A stretch of DNA of 64,000 bases, taken from assembly GCF_002863565.1 (NCBI RefSeq), contig NZ_PGUW01000007.1, positions 186,001 to 250,000 of the forward strand, in the 5' to 3' direction. Source of the stretch: Bacillus sp. V5-8f (GTDB taxonomy: Bacteria > Bacillota > Bacilli > Bacillales > DSM-1321). A program made the translations under genes and the position numbers. Position 1 is the first letter of the stretch. Every line of letters begins with the position of its first letter. Shown here one piece after another: positions 52,995-61,638 of the stretch. The notes beneath the pieces are model-generated. The model was not told the origin of the DNA. It was given only the letters and a program-made list of their open reading frames with translations, and made no database searches.

Positions 52995-54848
52995 ATGTGT
53001 GGGATTACTGGATGGATTGATTACCGGAAAAATGTTGGGAATGAGACTGATATTGTGGGCAAAATGACTGAAACGCTGTCTAAACGCGGCCCTGACCAAA
53101 CAAATGTATGGACGGATACACATGCAGCGTTTGGCCATAAGCGCCTCACCGTTGTAGATCCGGAAGGCGGTTGCCAGCCAATGCTAAAAGAGCATCGGGA
53201 AAGAACATATATACTGTGCTACAATGGCGAGCTGTACAACACGGATGATATTCGAAAACAATTGTTATTAAAAGGATATTCCTTTAAAGGTCATAGTGAT
53301 ACAGAAGTTTTACTAACTTCTTATATTGAATGGAAAGAAAATTGCATGGATTTGTTTAATGGGATTTTCGCCTTTGCGATCTGGGATATGGAGGAGCAAA
53401 AATTGTTTATGGCCAGAGACCGGTTGGGCGTTAAACCTCTGTTTTATGCAGAGAAAGGCGGAGGATTCCTGTTTGGTTCGGAGATAAAGGCAATCTTGGC
53501 CCATCCAGACATGTCGGCCCAAATTGACAGAGAAGGGCTTGCGGAGGTTTTTGGTCTTGGTCCGTCACGCACACCAGGGTCAGGGGTGTTCCGCGGCATT
53601 AAGGAATTGCGCCCGGGACACGCATTAACATTATCGGCAGGAAAGGGATTAAGAGTCTGGCGCTACTGGAATGTGAAAAGTGAAGAGCACACCGATTCGT
53701 TGCAGGAAACCACGGAAAAAGTACGCTTCCTAGTGAATGATGCGGTTACAAGGCAGCTTGTCTCGGATGTCCCACTTTGTACATTTTTATCCGGAGGGGT
53801 CGATTCAAGCGCCATTACGGCTATAGCAGCGAGAGCGTACGAGCAAGAAGGCAAAGGCAGGCTTCATACTTATTCCATCGATTACCAAGATAATGACTTG
53901 TTCTTTAAAGAGAATGCATTCCAGCCGAATTCGGATGGACCGTGGATTAAATTAATGTCCGAGGCATTTAATACAGTGCATCATAGCTCCGTGATTTCAC
54001 AGGAATCCCTTGCTGATTACTTAACAGAGGCTGTCCATGTAAGGGATTTGCCGGGAATGGCGGATATTGATTCATCACTTCTTTGGTTTTGCAAGGAAAT
54101 TAAAAACAATTTTACTGTCGGGCTTTCTGGGGAATGTGCGGATGAAATTTTTGGCGGCTATCCATGGTTCCACAGGGAAGATGATTTAAGCCGCACTGGT
54201 TTTCCATGGATGCGTTCAACCAGTGCAAGGGTGTCATTATTAACAGAAAACTGGCAGACGAAATTAAAGCTTAAAGAATATGTACAGGAAAAGTACTTAC
54301 AAACGGTTGCAGAAGTCCCGCGACTGGATGGAGAAACAGGGGAAGCTGCCAAAAGGAGAGAATTATTTTATTTAAATATCCTATGGTTCATGGCGACGCT
54401 GCTAGACCGAAAAGACAGGATGAGCATGGGTGCAAGCCTTGAGGTCAGGGTTCCATTTGCAGACCATCGCCTCGTTGAATATGTTTGGAACATCCCATGG
54501 GAAATGAAGATGACCGGAAATAGGGAAAAAGGCATTCTTCGGAAAGCATTGGAAGGGCTATTACCGGAAGAAGTGCTGTACCGAAAGAAAAGTCCATACC
54601 CGAAAACGCATAACCCTGCCTACACAAATAGAATCCAATCGTGGTTGAAAGAAATTTTGGCTGACCGGAATTCGAGTCTGCATGAGTTCTTTGATAGAGG
54701 AAAATTAAATGAAATTGTGGAGTCAAAAGGTGCGTCCTTCGAGATTCCATGGTTCGGGCAGCTTATGACTGGGCCGCAGCTTTTAGCGCATCTTGCCCAA
54801 ATACATGTCTGGTTTAAGGACTATGATATTAAACTGATTGAATCATAA
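52995..54848 (+). CDS. asnO: Asparagine synthetase (glutamine-hydrolysing) AsnO
   Basis: Class II asparagine synthetase, 617 aa. Nucleophile Cys2 (MCGITGWID) of the N-terminal glutaminase, with CYNGELYN; synthetase PP-loop LSGGVDSSAI near residue 264; RKDRMSMGASLEVRVPFAD follows. In B. subtilis AsnO (YisO) matters for sporulation. Single gene with a strong terminator. Confidence 0.95.
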   Translation: MCGITGWIDYRKNVGNETDIVGKMTETLSKRGPDQTNVWTDTHAAFGHKRLTVVDPEGGCQPMLKEHRERTYILCYNGELYNTDDIRKQLLLKGYSFKGHSDTEVLLTSYIEWKENCMDLFNGIFAFAIWDMEEQKLFMARDRLGVKPLFYAEKGGGFLFGSEIKAILAHPDMSAQIDREGLAEVFGLGPSRTPGSGVFRGIKELRPGHALTLSAGKGLRVWRYWNVKSEEHTDSLQETTEKVRFLVNDAVTRQLVSDVPLCTFLSGGVDSSAITAIAARAYEQEGKGRLHTYSIDYQDNDLFFKENAFQPNSDGPWIKLMSEAFNTVHHSSVISQESLADYLTEAVHVRDLPGMADIDSSLLWFCKEIKNNFTVGLSGECADEIFGGYPWFHREDDLSRTGFPWMRSTSARVSLLTENWQTKLKLKEYVQEKYLQTVAEVPRLDGETGEAAKRRELFYLNILWFMATLLDRKDRMSMGASLEVRVPFADHRLVEYVWNIPWEMKMTGNREKGILRKALEGLLPEEVLYRKKSPYPKTHNPAYTNRIQSWLKEILADRNSSLHEFFDRGKLNEIVESKGASFEIPWFGQLMTGPQLLAHLAQIHVWFKDYDIKLIES

Positions 54849-55199
54849 GGTTCTCCCGGGCAAAAATCAGTACTTCACAGGTACTAGTACGAGCGAACAA
54901 CTGCATTCGGAAACAAGCCGTAAAGGAAATAATAGATAGGAAAAGGCGCAACAATTCACTTAATGAACGGTTGCGCCTTTTCCTTTATTTATGCTTGTTT
55001 GGCTGTAATGAAATTATAGGTTTGCATTATTATTATCATAACCTTTAATTTTAATAAATCTACGAAAACAGCAGGTGGCAACTGAACGAAAATTTGGTTT
55101 ACCAGTCGTTCCGCCCTCTCCGTTCAGATTCATGTTTGACGGTTGAGTGACAAAAAGCTAATCTTATAGTCGTAGAGAAGTATAGTAGGGGGAGCGGAT
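54849..55199 (+). other. asnO-GH13 intergenic region
   Basis: The asnO terminator is AGGAAAAGGCGCAAC (54938-54952) with GTTGCGCCTTTTCCT (54970-54984), T-rich after. A candidate promoter follows: TTGAGT (55143-55148), 16 bases, TATAGT (55165-55170). No gene. Confidence 0.75.
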
Positions 55200-56723
55200 A
55201 TGGTAAATAGAGTGCTGGCACTCGTTTTGATTCCGTTTCTTCTTTTTAACGGCCTTAAAGTAAGCGCTGTCGAAAAAGAAGAGCGATCTTGGCAAGACGA
55301 AGTGATTTATTCCTTGATGGTTGACCGATTTAACGATGGTAATACAAAGAACGCAAACGATGTGAACGTCACTGACCCCACCGCCTACAATGGCGGGGAT
55401 TTTAAAGGGATTGAAGAACAGCTTGATTACATAAAAGACATGGGTTTTACAGCAATTTCACTGACGCCTGTATTTGACAATGAAGACCGGGGCTACCATG
55501 GTTATTGGATTCGGGATTTTTATAAGACAGAAGAACATTTCGGCACAATAGAAGGCTTTAAAAAGCTTGTAAAGGAAGCTCATAAACGGGATATGAAAAT
55601 AATAGTAGAATTTCCAGTGAACCATGTCGGACCAAACCATCCCTGGCTTAATGATCCAGATAAAAAGGATTGGTTCCTGGAAAAAAGCGCAAGTGAAGGC
55701 AGAAATGCTCAAGGCGGAGAGCACGCTGTGTGGGCAGAGGATTTGCCTGAATTGAACCTAGATAATCAGGAGACAAGGACCTATTTTCTTGATGCAGCCA
55801 AATGGTGGGTACATGAGACTGACATTGACGGCTACAGCCTTGGAAGACTTGAGCATGCACCGAAGGATTTTTGGACCGATTTTTCAAAGGCTGTTAAGGT
55901 GGAGAAACAAGATTTCTTTTTGGCGGGACAGATAACAGAAGATGAACCCCAGACAATTGAACAGCTTAAAAAAATTGGTATAGATGGAATCATGGACATG
56001 ACAAAAGCCGAACAATTACGGGAAGCTTTCAGCAGGACGGATCGGCCCCTGAGCGAAGTTGTTACTGGGTTTGGTGGTGGGGAATCCTCCAGGAACATGA
56101 TGAGCTTTATCGATAATTATGAAATGTCCCGTTTTACCAATGAAGCTATGGCGAAGAAACAACATCCTGGAACGCGGTGGAAAATGGCGTTATCCTATCT
56201 ATACACCGTCCCAGGAATGCCGGCTGTATATTATGGTACTGAAATTGCCATGAATGGGGGCAAAGTGCCTGACAATCATCAGATAATGGCATTTAAAGCG
56301 GAACAGGAGCTAATTGTTTATATCACTAAGCTTGCCGAACTGCGAAAACAGCTGCCTTCGCTGACGAAAGGCGATGTCCGGCTTCTTTATGAAAAGGATG
56401 GAATGTTGATATTTAAGCGGACATACAGAGATGAAACGGCAATCATTGCGATCAACAACACATCAAAGTCCCAAACAGTCACGTTGGATAAGGATATAAT
56501 AGAAGAAGACAAAGAGCTAAGGGGATTGCTTGCAGGAGACTTAGTACGGAGCAAGGGTGAAAAATATACAATCGTTCTTGACCGTGAAGTTGCCGAAGTA
56601 TATGTGCTCACTGATAAATCTGGTTTAAATGTCCCGTATTTGGCCATTATGGGTGCGGTCTACGCCGCGTTTGCGGTTTTCATTATCGTAATATGGAAAA
56701 GGGCACGTCGGGATAGGGGATAA
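55200..56723 (+). CDS. GH13 (alpha-amylase-fold) membrane-anchored protein lacking catalytic residues
   Basis: 507 aa. An N-terminal signal peptide (VLALVLIPFLLFNGL) and a C-terminal membrane anchor (LAIMGAVYAAFAVFIIVIW then KRARRDRG) place it on the outer face of the membrane. The (beta/alpha)8 barrel is clear: DEVIYSLMVDRFNDG, NGGDFKGI, YHGYWIRDFY and PGMPAVYYGTEIAMNGG. The active-site residues are changed: Asp of region I is Glu137; Arg and nucleophile Asp of DGFRxD are Ser213 and Gly215; acid-base Glu is Gln244; the NHD of region IV is Asn-Tyr-Glu (306-308). It should be inactive as a glycosidase and may bind glucan or act as a scaffold. Single-gene unit with its own promoter and terminator. 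Confidence 0.88.
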   Translation: MVNRVLALVLIPFLLFNGLKVSAVEKEERSWQDEVIYSLMVDRFNDGNTKNANDVNVTDPTAYNGGDFKGIEEQLDYIKDMGFTAISLTPVFDNEDRGYHGYWIRDFYKTEEHFGTIEGFKKLVKEAHKRDMKIIVEFPVNHVGPNHPWLNDPDKKDWFLEKSASEGRNAQGGEHAVWAEDLPELNLDNQETRTYFLDAAKWWVHETDIDGYSLGRLEHAPKDFWTDFSKAVKVEKQDFFLAGQITEDEPQTIEQLKKIGIDGIMDMTKAEQLREAFSRTDRPLSEVVTGFGGGESSRNMMSFIDNYEMSRFTNEAMAKKQHPGTRWKMALSYLYTVPGMPAVYYGTEIAMNGGKVPDNHQIMAFKAEQELIVYITKLAELRKQLPSLTKGDVRLLYEKDGMLIFKRTYRDETAIIAINNTSKSQTVTLDKDIIEEDKELRGLLAGDLVRSKGEKYTIVLDREVAEVYVLTDKSGLNVPYLAIMGAVYAAFAVFIIVIWKRARRDRG

Positions 56724-56756
56724 AATCGTGATCGCCCGGCTTAGGCAATAAAAAAC

Positions 56757-56791
56757 AGATGAAGCAGGGGATATGCTTCATCTATTTTTTT
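56757..56791. terminator. Terminator between GH13 gene and SDR gene
   Basis: AGATGAAGCA pairs with TGCTTCATCT, then ATTTTTTTC; T-rich on both strands. Confidence 0.9.
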
Positions 56792-56808
56792 CATGATTAT
56801 CAAAATAT

Positions 56809-57678
56809 CTATCCATTAACGACCTTGCCGCCATTTACATGAATCATTTGGCCACTGATATAGGATGAATCATCACTAGCCAAGAAGACATAAGCAGGTG
56901 CGAGCTCTTCAGGCTGACCTGCCCGGCCCATTGGCGTGTCACTTCCGAACTTGGCTACCTGGTCTTCGGTAAAAGTGGAAGGAATAAGTGGAGTCCAAAT
57001 TGGCCCGGGCGCTACACCATTGACCCTTATTCCGTCCTTGGAAACAGAATTGGACAGCGCTCTTGTGAATGAGACAATGGCTCCCTTCGTGGAAGAGTAA
57101 TCAATAAGCTCGGGATGACCCTGGTAGGCTGTTATAGAAGCCGTATTGATTATGCTGCTGCCCTTTTTCAAATGTGGGAGAACCGCTTTTGTAAGATGGA
57201 ACATTGCAAAGATATTCGTTTTAAAGGTTTTTTCAAGCTGTTCTGTCGAAATATCAAGCAGGCTCTTTTGTGGATGCTGTTCACCGGCATTATTAACCAG
57301 GATATCAACGGAACCAAATTCACCCAGCGTTTTCTGAACAACCTCTTTGCAAAACGCCTCATCACCGATATCTCCAGAGAGAAGCAGGCATCTTTGCCCA
57401 GTTTGTTCGACCAGTTCCTTAGTGGCGCTCGCATCTTCATGCTCCTCCAAGTACACAATCGCAACATTAGCCCCTTCCTTTGCATAATAGATGGCAACGG
57501 ATTTCCCGATTCCACTGTCGCCTCCAGTTATGATGGCCGTTTTTCCCTTTAATTTACCGCTTCCTTTATATTCAGATTTGACTGACTCCGGATTAGGAGT
57601 CATTTCGGTCTCGACTCCGGGCTGTTGTTCCTGGTGCTGCGGCGGAAATGTTTGTTTACTTTTCTCTTGACTGCCCAA
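56809..57678 (-). CDS. Short-chain dehydrogenase/reductase (SDR)
   Basis: 289-aa NAD(P)-dependent oxidoreductase of the classical SDR family with the extended N-terminal tail of the YhdF/YhxC/YhxD/GSP39 group. Cofactor motif ITGGDSGIGKSVA (about 49-61), NNAGE, catalytic Ser-Tyr-Lys in SITAYQG and YSSTKGA, then VAPGPIWTPL. Ribosome site GGAGGG lies upstream. Substrate unknown; related genes are sigma-B controlled. Confidence 0.93.
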   Translation of the reverse strand: MGSQEKSKQTFPPQHQEQQPGVETEMTPNPESVKSEYKGSGKLKGKTAIITGGDSGIGKSVAIYYAKEGANVAIVYLEEHEDASATKELVEQTGQRCLLLSGDIGDEAFCKEVVQKTLGEFGSVDILVNNAGEQHPQKSLLDISTEQLEKTFKTNIFAMFHLTKAVLPHLKKGSSIINTASITAYQGHPELIDYSSTKGAIVSFTRALSNSVSKDGIRVNGVAPGPIWTPLIPSTFTEDQVAKFGSDTPMGRAGQPEELAPAYVFLASDDSSYISGQMIHVNGGKVVNG

Positions 57679-57739
57679 TATATATCCCTCCAGTGTTTAT
57701 TCTCCTTTTACTTATTCCATTGATATGGAGGGGGAAAAC

Positions 57740-57790
57740 ATGGAAAAAAATAACAAACTGGATAGTTGGCCCGTTAATCTTAATACATAG
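57740..57790 (+). CDS. Candidate micro-ORF (16 aa)
   Basis: MEKNNKLDSWPVNLNT followed by TAG. GGAGGGGG lies 5 bases before the ATG, and a strong hairpin follows eleven bases after the stop. No similarity known. It may be a small peptide gene, a leader, or chance. Confidence 0.3.
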   Translation: MEKNNKLDSWPVNLNT

Positions 57791-57800
57791 TAAGGAATAA

Positions 57801-57832
57801 AAAAAAGCTGCATATACTTCTGCAGCTTTTTT
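57801..57832. terminator. Bidirectional terminator
   Basis: AAAAAAGCTGCA pairs perfectly with TGCAGCTTTTTT around TATACTTC. Confidence 0.88.
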
Positions 57833-57979
57833 AAAACGATAACATATCAATGTACCACGACATATATTCACTAACGATGCCATTCGAGGTGGCCTTCCCA
57901 ATACGAAGGCTTCAATGATAAAAGATATTTCTTCTGTTAGTATAGACGTTTTCCTGACTGGGTGGTTCTTAAATTCTCA

Positions 57980-58471
57980 TTATCTGTAGTTAATAAACTG
58001 AACATCGATGGATAAGTCAGCACCACGAATCGCGGCAATGATGCCTTGCAATTCATCGCGGCTTTTGCCTGTGACCCTGATTTGGTCATCCTGGACCTGG
58101 CTTTTTACCTTCAAGCCAGAATTCTTAATAATCGTGTTGATTTTCTTTGCCTGCTCTTTATCGATGCCCTGAATTAGCTTGGCGCGCTGGCGGACTGTCC
58201 CGCCTGAAGCCCCTTCAATTTTCCCATAGTCAAGGTTTTTGATGGGAACACTGCGTTTTACAAGCTTACTAAGGAGCACATCTTTTAACTGGTCCAGCTT
58301 AAATTCATCATCGGACACCAAAACTAGCTCCTCTTTATCCAGGGTGATGTCACTTTTGCTGCCCTTAAAATCGTAACGGGTTTTAATCTCTTTAAGTGCC
58401 ATCGTCACGGCATTCGTGACCTCCGAAAAATCAACCTTTGAGACGATATCGAATGAACTTTCCTTTGCCAT
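57980..58471 (-). CDS. yitK: YajQ family nucleotide-binding protein (YitK)
   Basis: 163 aa, UPF0234. Starts [20 protein letters not shown] and has [30 protein letters not shown] and [20 protein letters not shown], all family hallmarks. YajQ proteins have two RRM-like domains and bind c-di-GMP or RNA in some species; role here unknown. GGAGG lies upstream. Confidence 0.94.
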   Translation of the reverse strand: MAKESSFDIVSKVDFSEVTNAVTMALKEIKTRYDFKGSKSDITLDKEELVLVSDDEFKLDQLKDVLLSKLVKRSVPIKNLDYGKIEGASGGTVRQRAKLIQGIDKEQAKKINTIIKNSGLKVKSQVQDDQIRVTGKSRDELQGIIAAIRGADLSIDVQFINYR

Positions 58472-58564
58472 ACCCTACCTCCAAGTACGCTTTTTTCCTT
58501 TCTTTATTATAGATAAACAACACGGGAATGACAACAGAAGTACGGCCGCCCGTTGCACATGAAA

Positions 58565-58590
58565 ATAGCAGGGGAGATCCCCCTGCTATT
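58565..58590 (-). terminator. Terminator of the DUF3941 gene
   Basis: ATAGCAGGGG pairs with CCCCTGCTAT, overlapping the stop codon; TTTT follows on the minus strand. Confidence 0.75.
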
Positions 58591-58717
58591 TGTGGTCGGT
58601 TTTTTTTGAATAAGAAAATTTACCTGCCTGCCTGTTTTTCTCATGCAGAATGTTTTTTTGTTCATTCAGCGCCTGATTATCCTTAGGCAATTTATCGTCA
58701 TCTTTTGTATGTGGCAT
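58586..58717 (-). CDS. Small DUF3941-type protein
   Basis: 43 aa, very charged and without a hydrophobic segment: MPHTKDDDKLPKDNQALNEQ, then HEKNRQAGKFSYSKKTDH. The pattern fits DUF3941, a small protein found across Bacillaceae. GAAGGAGG lies 9 bases before the ATG. It has its own terminator. Function unknown. Confidence 0.82.
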   Translation of the reverse strand: MPHTKDDDKLPKDNQALNEQKNILHEKNRQAGKFSYSKKTDHK

Positions 58718-58782
58718 AATGCGTGCCTCCTTCATATAAAATGCCTTTATATTGTTCGTTTTAAGGAAGGGGAGTATGTATG

Positions 58783-59649
58783 TTATTTGCGTGGCGGAAG
58801 CTCGTTTAAGAAATATACGGCCATGGTTCCCGGGCCAACGTGTGCACCAATGGCAGAGCCGATTGTGTTGATCACAAAGTTTGATGTGCCAAACTCCTCC
58901 TGGATCGCTTTCTTCCACTCATTCGCTGTCTCCTCGTCATCACCATGGCTGATACCCACGGTCTGTGTTTTTATATCAACACCGCGTTCATGCATGAGTT
59001 CAAGTACCCGTTTCAATAGCTTTTTCTTGCCCCGTATTTTTTCCAGTGGGATCAATTTCCCTTCTTCAACATGCAGCAGAGGCTTTATGTTAAGCAGCCC
59101 TCCAAAAAAGGCTGCTGCTTTTGATACCCGGCCGCCCCTTGCAAGATATTCAAGGTTATCCACCGTGAAAAGGTGTTCCATATGCTTGGCTCGAAACGTA
59201 ACATTCTCAATAATTGATTCCTTTGAAGATCCGGCATGTGCCATTTTGGCTGCTTTATATACTAAAAGGCCATAACCCACTGACGCGCATTTGGAGTCAA
59301 TTACTTCAATGTCGGCATGAGGGTAATCTTCCTTTACCTGGTTGAGCACCATGACCGCTGTTTGGTATGTGCCCGACAGCTCGGAAGAAAATGCGATATA
59401 CACTGCCTGTTTCTTTTCCTTGGCGAGACCGGTGAATAACGTCAAGAATCTTTCCGGTGAAACCTGAGAAGTTGTCGGGGTTTTCCCTTCCCTCATCGCG
59501 TCATACACTTCCTTTGGCGCGATTGTTTCCAAATCTTCATAAGTGTTCCCATCTAAAAGCACCTGCAAAGGGGCCAGGGTAACATTATTCTCTTTATAAA
59601 ATGACAACGGCAGGTCGCATGCACTATCAGCAATGATCTGTACAGTCAT
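58783..59649 (-). CDS. yitS: DegV family fatty-acid-binding protein (YitS-like)
   Basis: 288 aa. N-terminal IADSACDLP with the fatty-acid head-group Ser, KTPTTSQVSPE (second conserved block), then SSELSGTYQ and LEYLARGGRVSKAAAF. DegV/FakB proteins carry fatty acids to the FakA kinase; here inferred. Upstream of yitT, divergent, as yitS is in B. subtilis. Confidence 0.9.
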   Translation of the reverse strand: MTVQIIADSACDLPLSFYKENNVTLAPLQVLLDGNTYEDLETIAPKEVYDAMREGKTPTTSQVSPERFLTLFTGLAKEKKQAVYIAFSSELSGTYQTAVMVLNQVKEDYPHADIEVIDSKCASVGYGLLVYKAAKMAHAGSSKESIIENVTFRAKHMEHLFTVDNLEYLARGGRVSKAAAFFGGLLNIKPLLHVEEGKLIPLEKIRGKKKLLKRVLELMHERGVDIKTQTVGISHGDDEETANEWKKAIQEEFGTSNFVINTIGSAIGAHVGPGTMAVYFLNELPPRK

Positions 59650-59827
59650 TCATTCACCAGCTTTCTTCGGCAAAATTATTCTTGGGTTAGTATATAAACA
59701 GTGTAGCATTTCATTGGAAAAATACAATCTATACAGTTGAAGAAACAGGATATAGATTGTGTGAATAGAATAACAAAGCGAGGGTAATAGGATACTATAC
59801 ATATGTGTTTTTTTAGGAGGGACAGCG

Positions 59828-60670
59828 ATGTATATGGCAGAGGCGAAAAAAATTATCGCGGTTATCATTGGAGCATTTTTAAATGGCATTGCGATGAATT
59901 TATTTTTAATTCCAGCAGGAGTTTATGCAAGCGGGTTCACGGGAGCAGCGCAATTACTTTCACGAATGATAAGCACTTATACTCCAATAAATATATCAAC
60001 AGGGATTTTACTATTTTTATTAAATGTGCCAGTGACTATTCTTGCCTGGAAAAAAGTAGGAAAAGCTTTTACTTTTTATAGTTTTTTAAGTGTGGTGCTT
60101 ATGTCGCTTTTCCTTGAGATCATCCCAATCATTCACGTTTCACCAGATATTCTTTTGAATGCCGTCTTTGGTGGAGTAATCGCGGCTATAGGTGTCGGGA
60201 TAACGCTTAAATATGGGGCATCTACGGGTGGGATGGATATTATCGCCATGCTGCTCTCCAGGATGAAGGACAGACCGGTCGGTACATATTTTTTTATATT
60301 AAATGCTATTATCATCGTAACAGCAGGGAGCTTATATGGGTGGGAGAAAGCATTATATACTCTTGTAACACTATATGCGTCAACACGAGTAATAGATGCC
60401 ATTCATACCCGCCATGAAAAATTGACAGCCATGATTGTTACCAAGAAAAGCAAGGAATTGAAGGAAGCAATTCATGGCAAACTGGTCCGCGGAATCACTA
60501 TGTTTCCAGCAAAAGGTGCGTTTACGAACGAGGATAAAGATATATTGATGATTGTTATTACAAGATATGAACTTTATGATTTGGAGCGCACAATCCGCGA
60601 GGTGGATCCTAAGGCTTTTACGAACATCATTGAAACATCGGCAATTTTTGGCTTTTTCCGGAAAGAATAA
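59828..60670 (+). CDS. yitT: YitT family membrane protein (second of two)
   Basis: 280 aa, same plan as the gene at 31716: five membrane helices with NLFLIPAGVYASGFTGAAQL and TGGMDIIAMLLSRMKDR, then a cytosolic DUF2179 domain (KLTAMIVTKKSKELKE, RGITMFPAKGAFTNEDKDIL, FTNIIETSAIFGFF). AGGAGGG lies 7 bases before the ATG. By position it is yitT. Function unknown. Confidence 0.93.
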   Translation: MYMAEAKKIIAVIIGAFLNGIAMNLFLIPAGVYASGFTGAAQLLSRMISTYTPINISTGILLFLLNVPVTILAWKKVGKAFTFYSFLSVVLMSLFLEIIPIIHVSPDILLNAVFGGVIAAIGVGITLKYGASTGGMDIIAMLLSRMKDRPVGTYFFILNAIIIVTAGSLYGWEKALYTLVTLYASTRVIDAIHTRHEKLTAMIVTKKSKELKEAIHGKLVRGITMFPAKGAFTNEDKDILMIVITRYELYDLERTIREVDPKAFTNIIETSAIFGFFRKE

Positions 60671-60726
60671 TATTAGCATTTGTTAATTACAGAATTGTTA
60701 CAATTTTATGAAATGTATAAATAACT

Positions 60727-60752
60727 GTTTAACCACTCCCTAAAACGGCTAT
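60727..60752 (+). promoter_or_regulatory. Sigma-B promoter of gsiB
   Basis: GTTTAA (60727-60732), 14 bases, GGCTAT (60747-60752), a close match to the sigma-B consensus GTTTAA-N13/15-GGGTAT. Expression would rise under stress. Confidence 0.82.
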
Positions 60753-60801
60753 TTCTCTACTGTACAAGCTAATACTAAAATCTTTAGAGGAGTGATTGAT
60801 A

Positions 60802-61131
60802 GTGGCTAGAAATAACGACGACAATAAAATGAGCAGAGAAGAAGCAGGACGTATGGGCGGCGAGGCGACTTCAAGAAATCACGATAAAGATTTTTACCAG
60901 GAAATTGGCCGAAAAGGCGGCGAAGCTACCGCTGAGAACCATGATAAGGAATTCTATCAGGAGATTGGGCGAAAAGGCGGCGAGACAACCGCTGAAAACC
61001 ATGATAAGGAATTCTATCAGGAAATCGGCCGAAAAGGCGGCGAAGCTACTTCAGAAAACCATGACCGGGAATTCTACGAAGAGATCGGTGAAAAGGGCGG
61101 TAAGTCTCGTTCTAATAACAACAATGACTGA
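60802..61131 (+). CDS. gsiB: KGG-repeat general stress protein (GsiB-like)
   Basis: 109-aa hydrophilic, LEA-like protein. Five tandem 20-residue units of the type GGEATxENHDKEFYQEIGRK; the underlying DNA is a 60-base tandem repeat. GsiB of B. subtilis starts and repeats the same way and is a classic sigma-B target. Start is GTG 60802, nine bases after GAGGAG; a TTG two codons earlier is in frame. A sigma-B promoter stands upstream. Confidence 0.92.
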   Translation: MARNNDDNKMSREEAGRMGGEATSRNHDKDFYQEIGRKGGEATAENHDKEFYQEIGRKGGETTAENHDKEFYQEIGRKGGEATSENHDREFYEEIGEKGGKSRSNNNND

Positions 61132-61141
61132 TACCATAGGA

Positions 61142-61185
61142 AAAGCCTCCATCTCGAAAACAGAGATCGGAGGCCTTTCTTTTAA
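61142..61185 (+). terminator. Terminator of gsiB
   Basis: AAAGCCTCC-ATCTC pairs with GAGAT-CGGAGGCCTTT; T-rich after. Confidence 0.75.
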
Positions 61186-61376
61186 CGCGATTGATCAGCT
61201 TCTAACTGCTGCTGGAATTCATGGAGCTGTTCTTGCTCAGCAGGAGTGGAATTTGCATAGGCTGAGGAAAGAGCGTTTTTCGCTATTTCCAGTTTATCCT
61301 GCTTTTCGCTCTTTTCAGTAGCATGTAAAACATTGTTCACTGCTGTCCTTGCTTGTTGAAAGAGTTGATTACCCAT
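61182..61376 (-). CDS. DUF3813 small protein (YizC-like)
   Basis: 64-aa helical protein: MGNQLFQQARTAVNNVLHAT, then KLEIAKNALSSAYANSTPAEQEQLHEFQ. DUF3813 is common next to yitU in Bacillus. Start ATG overlaps the stop of the upstream gene (TAATG), with GGTGG ahead, so translation is coupled. Function unknown. Confidence 0.8.
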   Translation of the reverse strand: MGNQLFQQARTAVNNVLHATEKSEKQDKLEIAKNALSSAYANSTPAEQEQLHEFQQQLEADQSR

Positions 61377-61528
61377 TAGAATCCACCATAGCTTTGTTCT
61401 GACATGGTTTGAAGCCGCTTGGCTTCCGCTTCAGCGTACGTGGTACGATATGGGATACGTTCGGAATGCCTTGATACAGAATCTCTTCCGTGTTGTACAA
61501 ACCGTCGCGATTTACTGTTTTTACCCAT
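61376..61528 (-). CDS. Small basic protein (50 aa), unknown
   Basis: Not recognised. Starts MGKNSKSRRFVQHGRDSVSR, then contains ERIPYRTTYAEAEAKRLQ. GGAGGGG lies 7 bases before the ATG. The stop codon overlaps the start of the DUF3813 gene by one base, so the two form an operon between yitU and gsiB. Confidence 0.72.
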   Translation of the reverse strand: MGKNSKSRRFVQHGRDSVSRHSERIPYRTTYAEAEAKRLQTMSEQSYGGF

Positions 61529-61638
61529 GGTTATCCCCTCCGCTTAGAAGCTTTTGACACAAGATATTGCGTCATTATTATCATGCCTCTTGCGAACGGG
61601 ATTTAAAATGCCAATTCGAAGGAACTGGCATCCAGCCG

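Larger units (their letters stand above)
57679..57979. other. SDR-YajQ intergenic region
   Basis: Holds the micro-ORF at 57740 and the terminator at 57801. Nothing further supportable. Confidence 0.45.

Noticed and set aside
60830-61110. Regular 60-base direct repeats, looked at as a possible CRISPR array
   Set aside because: The repeats are coding (GsiB KGG units) without variable spacers.
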